DNA from: Phallus indusiatus
Taxonomy: Eukaryota > Basidiomycota > Agaricomycetes > Phallales > Phallaceae
Length of the DNA stretch: 64,000 bases
Assembly: GCA_027605045.1 (NCBI GenBank)
Contig: JAQFWX010000131.1
Coordinates: 31,776-95,775, forward strand
Direction: 5' to 3'
Part shown: piece by piece, positions 22,432-33,000 of the stretch
Layout: each line of letters starts with the position of its first letter
How positions within the stretch are numbered: position 1 is the first letter of the stretch
Program-made: the position numbers and the translations under genes
Notes under the pieces: model-generated
Told to the model about the DNA's origin: nothing
The model's database searches: none
The model's input: only the letters and a program-made list of their open reading frames with translations

Positions 22432-24135
22432 ATGACTGCTGCGCTTTCTCCAACACGATATTTTCCATCTCTTACACCTCGTAATGTGCATACATTATCA
22501 TGTTCTTCTGCTGCAATGCAAGTCGACAGTCGAGACAACAGCCATTACGGCGACGATGACGATGACGACGATCTCATCGCTCTAAACGCCAAAATCGCCG
22601 CGCTTCAATCTCAACTGGCGTTCTTACAAACAAAGCGACATGCTCTTATCCAAAAGCACATCCTACGTGCTTTGACTCCACCGTCTGAAGACAGACCGAG
22701 CTTACCGCCCCCAGCGCGTCTCGCGCCGGAACTGTGGGGATACATCTTCGAACTTGCTCTCGCTGCGAATCAAGATTCCTCATCATCTTCACCTTCAAAT
22801 TCTACTTTACTCTCTGTTGCAAGCGTATGCAAACGATGGCGCTCAGTCGCACACTCAACACCCCAGCTGTGGACAAATGTTGTACTTACCATGCGACAGA
22901 CGAATTCCTACTCGTCTCCAGATTCTATCAATGATTTTGTATCTCTCTTGACGAGCTGGTTACCTCGCTCTGGGGCCCTCCCTTTCCACCTGTACATCCT
23001 CGATTCCCCTCCAAGTATCTACACCAGAAAACCACAGGATCTTGTGGTCGATCTCTCGATATGTAGACAGAACGTTCTGTTCCAGCAAGCTATCGAGACT
23101 CTTTCCAATCATTTGGAAAGATGTGGATCTATACGAGTGGACGAAGGCATGACGGACATCTGGAATATTCTCTTCTCAGGTCTACGGTCGCTATCTGCCC
23201 CTCTCATAGCACCTAATCTACATGAAATGTGTATCAGCTACGCTATTCCTGCTCCTCGCATGACGCCTGGGACGTCTCTTCACTCGCTTGATCTGACATC
23301 CCGAAAGCTCCACCTACCGTCTCTTCATACGCTCGCCATCACATCACCTATGGCTATTCCGACACTAACCGGACTCTCCATCGATTACTCTCAGCTTCGG
23401 GTTCTCAAATGGCGAAGCCGAGGATCCTTCTATGGTCCACCAACATTTACCGCCCTAACAGCCCTCCTCGCCGAATGTATCAACCTCGAGGAATGCGAGA
23501 TAGACCAATTGCCAACGTCGCACCGCTCGCCTTCAAATCCGATAACCCTGCCTTACCTAAAGAAGCTTGACATCAAGTTCACTCTCTCCGATGATCCAAA
23601 CGTTTTGCTTTCGATTATTAATGCTCCGGAACTTGAGCATTTGATATTGGAACAGACGTTACCTATAGGTCACGTTCTTGGATTATCCGGTGCAGTTTCC
23701 CAGTTCCTGCGCGCAGGTGCCATTGCCAATACCAGTGCCCACGCCGGTGCCTCGACTTCTTCCTCGCATGGCCTGCGTAGCCTTACCTTAACTGGCTTGA
23801 TTATGAATGAATCGGACGTGACCTTACTCCAGGCCCTCGATAATCCCCAATCATCTCATATTGATCTCGAGCTCACATTCAGAAGATGCTTCTTGAACGA
23901 CACTTTTGTCTTTTGCTTACGGGATATTCTAAGCTCAGCAGAGTCAACGCCAATCCCAACGCAGTCGGCCCCGCTGTCCAGATTAACGAACTTGACGTTA
24001 CAATCAACCGCGTGTAATTTACACATATTGAATGGTGTCCATCACAGGATTCAATTAGAGACTGTAAGCGATTCTTCTTTCTTTAATCCCGTCCTTCATT
24101 TCTTTCCCTCCTTCTCCCAAATGATTCCATATTGA
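22432..24135 (+). CDS. F-box protein with leucine-rich C-terminal region
   Basis: A 567-aa frame starts MTAALSPTRYFPSLTPR. It has an acidic run (residues about 42-48), a coiled-coil-like stretch (IALNAKIAALQSQLAFLQTK), then the F-box: RLAPELWGYIFELAL with LLSVASVCKRWRSVAHSTP and LWTNVVL, about residues 93-150. The remainder is irregular leucine-rich sequence as in the many agaric F-box proteins that probably select substrates for SCF ubiquitin ligases. A donor-like GTAAGC at 24064 suggests the true C-terminus may be spliced to another exon; the last 24 codons (24064-24135) are Phe/Ser-rich and may be intron read-through. Confidence 0.8.
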   Translation: MTAALSPTRYFPSLTPRNVHTLSCSSAAMQVDSRDNSHYGDDDDDDDLIALNAKIAALQSQLAFLQTKRHALIQKHILRALTPPSEDRPSLPPPARLAPELWGYIFELALAANQDSSSSSPSNSTLLSVASVCKRWRSVAHSTPQLWTNVVLTMRQTNSYSSPDSINDFVSLLTSWLPRSGALPFHLYILDSPPSIYTRKPQDLVVDLSICRQNVLFQQAIETLSNHLERCGSIRVDEGMTDIWNILFSGLRSLSAPLIAPNLHEMCISYAIPAPRMTPGTSLHSLDLTSRKLHLPSLHTLAITSPMAIPTLTGLSIDYSQLRVLKWRSRGSFYGPPTFTALTALLAECINLEECEIDQLPTSHRSPSNPITLPYLKKLDIKFTLSDDPNVLLSIINAPELEHLILEQTLPIGHVLGLSGAVSQFLRAGAIANTSAHAGASTSSSHGLRSLTLTGLIMNESDVTLLQALDNPQSSHIDLELTFRRCFLNDTFVFCLRDILSSAESTPIPTQSAPLSRLTNLTLQSTACNLHILNGVHHRIQLETVSDSSFFNPVLHFFPSFSQMIPY

Positions 24136-25430
24136 GATTACATATATGCGCATGCATTCTTCTTCATACTCATACTTCGGCTTTTTCCCGAGATAACGAT
24201 CGTTTTTGCCATTTGATTAAAATCATCTCCACAATTTGAATCTCCAAACGCCTTTTCTTTTTGCCTTCATTTGCCATTCAAAACTTCTCGTGTATTCTTT
24301 ATTTTTTTTTCTAATTCTTCTTTTTTCCCATAAACACAGATAAACCCACGACGGTGAATTTCCCAATTGAAAGAAGGACCAATGACGACGACGCGACAAC
24401 AGAAAAAAAGGGTTGTTTGATTCTTTATCCCAGGGCCTTTTTTTCCCTATTCTCCGATACGGGGAACACATCCAACTTTTGATTCGCGGAGTCAAAAAAA
24501 GGTTTTTGATTTCTCTTCAAACGAGAAAGACCCTAATGAAGCCCCGTGATTCGGTGAAATTCAAATGACATATCAAGGTCATTGCTCACATCGTGAGCCG
24601 TGAAATTTTCTTAATTTATTCGATTGACACCGGGCTGGTTTTTTGTTTTTCCCTTTTCAATAATTGCCGATCGGCTTCTCTTTTTCATGTTTTTTTACTA
24701 TATACTCTCGCTACCTCCCCACTTAGTACTTTTTAATTCTCATGATACCCCGGATCTGGTCATTTCTTTTCACCGACGCTTATGCTTATATCTGCCACGA
24801 TGGTCAGATCCGAACCCGTGGACTCCAACAAAATCCACGGGCACGTTTTTTCTCTCTCTGCATGTGTATGTGTGTGTGCCTTGCACTTGACCAGAAAGAG
24901 ATCCGAACTTGCGGATCTTGTCTCTTGATTGTCCTATCGACGTCAACGTAGTTTCAGCACGAGACTTCTGACATTCTATGGTCCCTTTCGATTGTTTGGT
25001 TGGTTTTTTTTTTGGAAGCCTTGGCAGTTTTAATTGGTGGAATGTAGTGGGCACTACGATTTCCCGAGTTCTTTTTTATTGGATTCCTTTGAAAAATAAT
25101 TTTTCCTAAAAGGCTGATATTCCCACCTCATTGCCTGGAATTCCCCACTCTATGTATTGTACTTGTGAATATCTATTTTCTCTTCTACTTATTTTGTTTA
25201 TTTCGCTGTCCTGGTAATTTCTTTTGCTGTACACTTCTGTATACATATGCAACTCGTTGCGTTGGCCATTGTTATTAATACATTACTGCTTTCCGGGTTA
25301 TTTTATTCTCCTTTATAAATATAATATAACTCTGAAACACAGGCATAAATGAAATTGAAAGCAATGTCTGCCGGTTCTTCCCCGGCTAGTGTTCACAGAA
25401 TCACAAGAGCGCTCATATGGATTAGGTTCG
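24136..25430. other. intergenic, no supported gene
   Basis: T-rich, low-complexity sequence with a few small palindromes (for example AGATCCG..CGGATCT near 24899-24919). No credible gene. Confidence 0.4.
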
Positions 25431-25550
25431 CCCAATCACGAGCAAGAACGTCTTTAGCACGCATATATATGCAATAAAATGATAAATCTACATACGTAGA
25501 ACCGCCAAAAACGAATTACATTTGTTATGAACGAAAGGAAAATTAAAAAT

Positions 25551-26763
25551 CTATTTATTTCTGGAAGGATAAACAATATCAGAACCACCTCCATAAAACT
25601 CCTTTGCGAACTCTTCCAAATTGGAGGGTTTGAAACTATCGGGATACAGCGCGCGGGCATCTAGATATCCCAGTTTCTTCGCTACTTCAACTGTATTTTC
25701 GCCATCTACGAACATAATGTGATGAGCAACGTGCGTGGTTTCCATTCCGAGAGTTACACGGGACGGAGCGAGCTCATAATTCTTTTGAGCTTCTTCGAGT
25801 CGGTTGAAATATTCTTCAGCAGTAATCTATCAGTAATAATGCGATATGATATATATAGAGTGTGTGTGAGTCACTCGTGCACGAAAACGGTCGTCGTCGT
25901 AAGACTTACGAAAACCCTCTTAGAGCGCATAGTTTTCCCTTCTTTCGAAACTTTTTCAGCAACATCGTAAACATCATTCAAAGAAACTTCATCTCCACAG
26001 CCAAACACCTCTTGATTGAGTGTTCGAGGGTCGTCGAGCACGAGTGCGACTAAGCGGCCTATATCAGCGCGACAAGTGACCGCGGTTTTGACATCCCCAG
26101 TCCCAATAAACCAATACGAGCGTTCAGCTAAAAAGCCTTGATCTGAAGATGGGTATGGAAGGATGAGATCCATCCACCACCCAACATTGATGTATGTGTA
26201 AGGAAGGTTGAGTTGCTCTACGAGTGTGCGTATTTCAATTTGCTATCAAGTTTAAGGTGAATGAACATTTCAATCCGGTCTTAGAAGTAAGTTACCTTCT
26301 TCAAAACCGAACTTCTCCTTGCAATATCACCCTTTAAATGAACAATCGCAAATTCAGAGGGAACGACACGTTTGATACTCTTACACCTCGATGCCGCCAC
26401 AAGAATCTTCTTCTGAGTGTCGATAATAAGACTTGACACCATAATAATGAGTATTTCTATCCCTTCAAGAACTCGGATTTCAAGTTCCTCTACGCTGTCT
26501 TCGATTATATCTCCCGATCGGATATGAGCTCCTTGCTGTTTAAGCTGCAAAATTCGAGGTTTGTTTTCTGATCCTGGACGACATAGCAGGATGACATTCT
26601 AAAGGAGCATTATCAAAACGCTAAATCAGTAATGGCCCTAATTCAGAAAAAGGGAACGTACAAATTTGCCAGACTCAAGTAGGGCAGATGAAACCGGAAA
26701 TCCAGTATTACCACTACTCCCAACCACTAACACAGTAGGTTTCAGGTTGGATGAAGAAGACAT
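25551..26763 (-). CDS. NmrA-like NAD(P)-binding protein (isoflavone-reductase-like), intact copy
   Basis: Four exons, 26763-26662, 26598-26296, 26242-25910 and 25826-25551, give 337 aa, all joined in phase 0. The N-terminus has the Rossmann dinucleotide motif VLVVGSSGNTGFPV, followed by the NmrA/isoflavone-reductase order: a strand with RPGS, VSSLIIDTQKKILVAA, RVVPSEFAIVH, then YTYINVGWWMDLILPYP. Proteins of this atypical SDR family are either reductases of phenolic or quinone substrates or redox sensors. The substrate cannot be read here. No signal peptide is seen, so it is probably cytosolic. The neighbouring copy on the same strand is frameshifted, leaving this as the likely functional member. 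Confidence 0.88.
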
Positions 26764-27262
26764 CAATGAGATTATTTGTTGAGTTTCATCTTTCGTTGCA
26801 CCTCCCTTTTATACACTCAGATAGCACAAAGATATCCGATGATGCCTTGACCCCAGAAGCTGTGACGTCAACTGAGATCAAATGGCATGTCTCCCAGTGC
26901 CGTCGGTCGACGCGTCACCCTCACCGCTCAATCCTACATGTTCTTTTTTTTCTACTATAACCATATTAATATCAATAAGGAAATTGTGGAATTACAGCGA
27001 TCAATAAATCAATCAATCTCCCAGGCCAAGTCTGTTCGCTTACTCTTTTTAAACGATACAGCTTACAGGCACTTTCCTTTTTTAGTCCAGCGTTGCACAT
27101 TTTGGGTAAAAACGTCGGGAAACCCGAACAATTCGGGTCTCGAGTCCGTTCGAGGTGATGTCATGTTTCACGGTTTTGACACATCAAGTTTAGGTCATAT
27201 TCACATGCACAAAGTACAAGGTAGTATAATACATAGCAATTACTTAAACTTTGAAACATTTT

Positions 27263-27560
27263 CTAGTACGGTATTCCATTTTCTGCGAGTGCGTTTTCTG
27301 AGGAAAACGCACAAATCAGAATCGCTTTCAAAAAGATTAAGAAATTCTGCGTTTCTCCATTGAGTTGCGATTTCCAGAAATCACCATGTCAGGAGAGTGG
27401 ATACATAAAATCCCGCAAAAATTCCATGCACGATTTGACAAAAGCCCAGATTTCGCTATGGAATTCTGCCACTCTCAAAGGCTTTCTACGGATCACAAAG
27501 GAACAGTCCGAACCCCAGCCTCTGGACCTTGACGACATAGGCTATGTGTTTGCGAAAATG
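27263..27560 (-). pseudogene. Duplicated 3' fragment of the F-box gene at 29.2-30.9 kb
   Basis: This matches the last ~300 nt of the F-box gene, including the stop context CTAGTACGGTATTCC. It lacks two nucleotides relative to the full gene (CTTTGTGATC against CTTTCTGTGATC), giving an early stop, and has other changes. It was carried along by the 2.1-kb duplication. Confidence 0.8.
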
Positions 27561-27678
27561 ACGAGCAAGAGCGTCTCTACTATCCAGCATGCATATATAT
27601 GCAATCAAATTATAAATTTGCATACATAGAATTTCCAAAAACAAATCACATTTGTCATAAAGGAAGAAGTCTAAAAAT

Positions 27679-28905
27679 CTAATCGTTTCTGGAAGGATAA
27701 AAAATATCAGATCCGCCTCCATAAAACTCCTTTGCGAGCTCTTCCAGATTGGAAGGTTTGAAACTATCGGGATACAACGCGCGGGCATCTAGATATCCCA
27801 ATTTCTTCGCTACTTCAACTGTGTTTTCGCCATCCACGAAAACAATGTGATGAACAACGTGCATGGTTTCTATTCTGAGCGTTACACGGGACGGAGCGAG
27901 CTCATAATTCTTTTGAGCTTCTTCAAGTCTGTTGAAACATTCTTCGGCAGTAATCTATTAGTAATAAAATGGTATAGTTAATATATAAAAGTGAGTCGTC
28001 CGCACACAAACACAATCCTCGTCGTAGAACTTACGAAAACCCTCTTAGATCGCATAGTTTTTCCTTCCTTCGAAATCTTTTCCGCAACATCGTAAACATC
28101 ATTCAAAGAGACCTCGTCCCCACAGCCAAACACCTCTTGATTGAGTGTTCGAGGGTCGTCGAGCACGAGTGCAACTAAACGACCTACATATATCGGCACG
28201 ACAAGTGACCGCGGTTTTGATGTCTCCAGTCCCGATAAACAAGTACGAACGTTCGGCTAAGGAGCTTTGGTCCGAAGATGGATATGGAAGGATGAGATCC
28301 ATCCACCAGCCGACGTTGATGTATGTGTAAGGAAGGTTGAGTTGTTCTACGAGTGTGCGTATTTCAACTTGCTACTAAGTTCAATAAGGTGAATGAACCT
28401 TTCCCGTCCCAGGAGTCATCCAAAGAGGGAAGCTAACCTTCTTAAAAAAAGAGCTTCTCTTTGGAATATCACCCTTTAAATGAACAATCGCAAACTCAGA
28501 AGGAATGACGCGTTTGATACTCTTACTCCTCGATGCCGCCACAAGAATCTTCTTCTGTGTGTCGATAATCAGACTTGACACCATAATAATGAGTATTTCT
28601 ATCCCATCAAGAGCTCGGCTTTCAAGTTCTTCTACACTGTCTTCAATTATATCTCCCGATCGGATTTGAGCTCCTTTCTGTTTAAGCTGCAAAATTCGAG
28701 GCTTGTTTTCTGATCCTGGACGGCATAGCAGAATGATATTCTGAAGAAAGTATTTATCAAAAGCTAAACTAGTACCGAATCCGAGGAAGAAAAAGAAACG
28801 TACAAATTTTCCAGATTCAAGTAGGGCAGATGAAACCGGAAAACCAGCATTGCCACTACTTCCGACCACTAGCACAGTCGGTTTCAAATTGAATGAAGAA
28901 GACAT
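27679..28905 (-). pseudogene. NmrA-like gene copy with a 4-bp frameshift
   Basis: Same four-exon plan as the intact sister: 28905-28804, 28740-28438, 28371-28035, 27954-27679. All splice sites are kept and the start is MSSSFNLKPTVLVVG. In exon 3 four extra bases (TACA on the plus strand, 28184-28187) follow the codons for CRADI and throw the frame, ending soon after in a premature stop. Downstream codons in the old frame (GRLVALVLDDPRTLNQEVF) and the last exon are otherwise almost unchanged. The lesion is thus young, or an assembly error. Confidence 0.82.
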
Positions 28906-29203
28906 TGGAGATTATTTATTGGATATTTTTTTTGTTGCACCTTCCTTTATACACTCATACAACACATGGACAGACGCCTTGACCTCCGGTAGTTTCGACA
29001 TCAACTAACATCAAATGGCAGGTACAGTCACAACTTGAAGCGTCGAGAAACCCGAGAAATCGGGCCTCAAATCCGCTCGAGGTGATGTCATGTTTCACGG
29101 CTTTGACACATCAAGTTTAGGTCATACTAATTCACATGTATATTGGATCAAATACAAGGTATAATACATAGCAACTTGAAGTACTGAAAATTTAAAACAT
29201 TTT

Positions 29204-30902
29204 CTAGTACGGTATTCCATTTTCTGTGAGTGTATTTTTGAGGAAAATGCACAAATCGAATTCGCTTTTAAAACGATCCAGAAATTCAATCTTGTACTCC
29301 GGAATTCTACGTTTCTCTATCGAGTTGCGATTATCAAGAATCATCATGTCGGGGGAGCAGATGAAATCTCGCAAAAATTCCGTATACGATTTGACAAAAC
29401 CCCAGATTTCGCTATAAAATCCTGTCACTTTCAAAGGCTTTCTACAGATCACAGAAAGGAACAGTCCGAGCAACAACCTCTGGTCCTTGACGACATACGT
29501 ATTTGCGAAATGAATCTCGCGGAGGCATGGAAAGAGGATCTTTGGGTTAATCCGATATGGCGTAACAACAGGTATCGTCGACAGTCCGTGGAACCGCAAA
29601 CCAAGTTTCCCCAGATTTGGACAATGCTCCGCAAGAACTAGTAAATCTCGGAATTCAAAACCTTTATCCGTAAATATAACCAAGCTTTTCCATGTTGACC
29701 GATTTTTCGCCAGTTTGTGTAGATTTGCAGACGTCATTGAAACTTTCCAGGAATAAACCTCAAGCGTGGTTAAATTTTTGCATTTCAAAATCTTCTGAAC
29801 GACTTTCCAGTCAACCGTCTCCTCCGAGGTCAGCGCTATAGTTCTTTCTGAGCCGATGATGAGAGTTTGTAGAGAAGGGACCGAACATGCAAGTACGTCC
29901 GCCAGTGATCCCGGATTGCGAGTTTCATAACCAGGTACAGCGGGATTGAGAGCCAAATATGTTAAACATGGGAATTTGAAAGCATTAAAGAGGTTCATAG
30001 CTTTGAGCGGGTATTCCATCGGAACGTCTTGACAAGTGAAAGATTTCCAAAGGGATGTGTTTTCGGGTCGACGAGGAGGTTCTTTGTTGAGCTCCCTGGC
30101 AGGGTAAGCCTCAGAGGAGAAGAAGCCATCGACTTCATAAGGGTTAGTAAGCGTATGTACGATATGCAACTTGGGCATTTTAAGCAGTTCTTCCACAAGA
30201 TAGTTTTTAGCCATAAAACCAGGGATATACAAAGCATTGAGATCCTGAAGTGAGCAAATCATAAATGTTGTGTACACTTCACTTTTGTAATCCGCATCCC
30301 AAGGTGCGTCTATCCTCAGGACTTGTATGAATGGTGCCCGCTGAGATAAAGACGATCCAAATGTCTCCATCGCGTTAGGATTGAACGAAGAGACTGTGAC
30401 AATCCAAAGTTGCCGGAGACTGCGTGATAACAGATAATCCACGTCCCAGGACTCATCCTTTTCTGACAGCACTGTCCATTTTAAACAGCGTAATCCGGGA
30501 AATAAACACCGAGAATTTCCGGTTAAAGCTCGGAAGTGCTTTTGGGCCTTCTTCAATGCACGCTTATCGTCTGTGGTTGCGTAAACTGTGCGGACTGAAG
30601 TACAGCACAACACGAAGCGCTCTTCCGCTCTCTTTTGCACAACATCATCGAGTTCCTATATGTTGTACAAACATGAAAACCTGATAGTATCAAATGGCGA
30701 AGGAGAAACGCACGAGTGTTTGTTGCTCAACAGTCGCGGAAAGCAAGTCAAGGGCTCGTCGTAACGAAGTTTCTTGCCATAGCAGTCTGGTGGCTGCGAA
30801 GTTACACGTTGTATTCACGAGCCCAAAGCTTTTCAAATCCTCCTTGGACAGGAATCCTGATACGGCAGTCGCAATACGACCAATGTCGAGAATATTTTGC
30901 AT
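29204..30902 (-). CDS. F-box protein with leucine-rich region, two exons
   Basis: Exons 30902-30714 and 30655-29204 join in phase 0 to about 546 aa. The start is the ATG at 30902 (MQNILDIGRIATAVSGFLS). The frame extends further upstream but only to a TTG, and a TATATAT box lies near 30990, about 90 nt upstream. The F-box-like part is FLSKEDLKSFGLVNTTC and RLLWQ. Leucine-rich repeats of irregular length follow (FPCLTYLALNP, SVPSLQTLIIG, CPNLGKLGLRFHGL). The likely role is substrate selection in an SCF complex, inferred from the family only. Its 3' end is duplicated at 27263-27560, and a decayed relative lies just to the right. Confidence 0.82.
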
Positions 30903-31189
30903 CACGTGGGGTGGGACAAATTTGGAATTTAGAAAAAATCGCTTTGAGTAGGGGAGAGAATCTGAGAACGAGGAAAGGGATCGCAAGACATATATATGAA
31001 CAGACGTTTGTGTCCACAGATTATTTAGGTTCGGTATGGACTCCGCTCAAGTGGCAATCGGCTAAAGTCCATGGAATGTCCTTTAAGTAGGCGTGTGTCC
31101 AACAAAAGAAAAATCCGGAGGCAATTGGTTTGTTAAATACATAGCTTCGTGATGTTCCTTAATATTTCAATAAAGAATCAAGTGGAGAT

Positions 31190-33000
31190 CGAATGGGATG
31201 CTATTGCTCACCGGGTTCATTATTTGAGCTTAAAACGAGTTGGGTTGAGATTCGAGAAGCTTCAAGGAATCTACGATTTCAAGTTTTCAACAAATCCAAG
31301 ACAAATCTCTTGATAGAGACTAAGAGGGAAATAAGGAGACCGAGATACATTGGACCAGCACATAACCATGAGAGAACGGGGATAAAAGACCAGAACGGAA
31401 GAGTCTCACAATGATAGGGTATTGGCTGATATTGGAGACACTCAGACTCTGTACACAATCCGAGGTCACGCAGTCACACCGGCAACTGCCATTCATGTCA
31501 GAGATGAACATAAAATTTTATTGTCGAATGGTTTCGATATAGATATCACGATGGTGTTTCTATATGTAGACACGTTAGAGGGAGATATACTTTGGAGCAA
31601 TTGAAACTAGAGAGAAGGAGAAAACATCGCTCATCGACAGTACTCAAAAACGCTAAGACTCAATTGAGGATTGCGAGAAACTCGAAGAGCTTTAGGTGCG
31701 GACAGTTTCCGAACACCAGCGTCTCTTCGCGTTGGAAAGAAGTCACCGGCAAGATGACAACCCTAACCCAAGCGGCTTTCACTCAATTCTAATTCAGTTA
31801 TTGCAATACGCCAAGAATGAATCTTGAAGCTGACAAGATTTTGGCACGTCAAAAATGGGGGAGATGGTGCTCCATGCAACGTGCGAGATTTTCGTTATGG
31901 ACTCGGACCAGGATGACTTGGGACCAACAATAAGAGTTTCCAAGAATGACGCCGATTTCGCGAGGGCATTAATTAGTCGACTGAATACACCGGGGTTTTT
32001 GTCACCTAGTACACGTACAATCTGCAGGTGCGTGAGAAAGGGAAACTTGTGAAACTCGAAGTTTGAAGGGAAGATCGCTCGGATGGTAGAATTAAAACAG
32101 CGTCAGACCTAAGTCGGCAGATCGGGCAGGTGGTGAAAGAGTCTTCTTTCCTGAGTTTTCCAGGACTCATGCCGATTAATTCGAAATCATCATCATGTGT
32201 TGCACTTGATGGGTATGACCGTTAGGGTATAAAATTTGGGAAGGTCACCCAACGTCTCCAGTAAAGGACCCGTGATAATTGCATCGGGAATGGTCAAAGC
32301 CTTCAGGTCTGAAGAAGAGGGATTGAGGCAGGTAAAATATTCGTATGAAAATCTGGGATAAACCCCTGGAACATTGAATCGATATGGATCCTCGAAAGTC
32401 CGGGGGACAACAAAGGGGATTCACTTTCCAGTCACCAAATTGAACGGCACTTCGTACCTCTCCATATCAAAGAGAACAAGTTCGGAAAAGATATAAAGAC
32501 TCTAGATAATTGGACTTTGCCGCCATTTCGAGTTCCCTGTGATACTTAACTGATTGAGTGCACAAACGGAATCGCTTCACAGCTTCGTCCCGGAAACTAC
32601 ATAAACAAATTGAGCAACGCACATTATGGAATAGATAATGATGGGAAACGCACTAACTTGTCGCCACCGGGGCTTTCAATCAAAGCCAAAAACTCGTCAC
32701 TGGCTTTATCGACCACAGCCTTTCCCAGAAAACTGGAAGACCTGAGTAACTGCAAGTTTTATGACGAACGAAAAGCTCAGCATGTCTTTCTGGGCTGCTG
32801 TAAAGATGATTCGCGATGCGATCCGTTATGACTTGGTTTCGAAAGATGTTAAGCATGCCAGTAAAAGTGTAGACGTTTAGTTTCAAAGGATGTTCGTTCT
32901 GGTATTTCCAGAATCGTTTTATAAGCAGATCCAATTGGATCTGCAAGGAGGATCCTCACCACCAAAAGGGCGGATTGTTGTCAGAAGTGTGGACGAACAA
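31190..33000 (-). pseudogene. Heavily decayed F-box/LRR paralogue
   Basis: Reading the minus strand in shifting frames gives segments matching the order of the intact neighbour: a stretch with LVTGK and FEDPYRFNVPG, then LKALTIPDAIITGPLLETL, then FPFLTHLQIVRVLG with LINALAKSASFLETLIVG (intact gene: FPCLTYLALNP.. VLACSVPSLQTLIIG), then FGNCPHLKLFEF (intact: CPNLGKLGLRF). Stops and frameshifts separate them. The limits are approximate. Confidence 0.6.

Larger units (their letters stand above)
25430..29560. repeat. Direct segmental duplication, unit about 2.1 kb
   Basis: Left unit about 25430-27555, right unit about 27556-29560, offset about 2128 nt between the two NmrA genes. Each unit holds an NmrA-like gene plus the 3' end of an F-box gene. 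The left unit also carries roughly 150 nt of extra sequence near 26930-27090 that the right unit lacks. The segment GAGGTGATGTCATGTTTCAC upstream of both NmrA genes is shared exactly. Confidence 0.85.

Noticed and set aside
24806..24920. Small palindromes around CCGTGGA and AGATCCG
   Set aside because: Short stems with no conserved RNA features; not a tRNA or other recognisable RNA gene.
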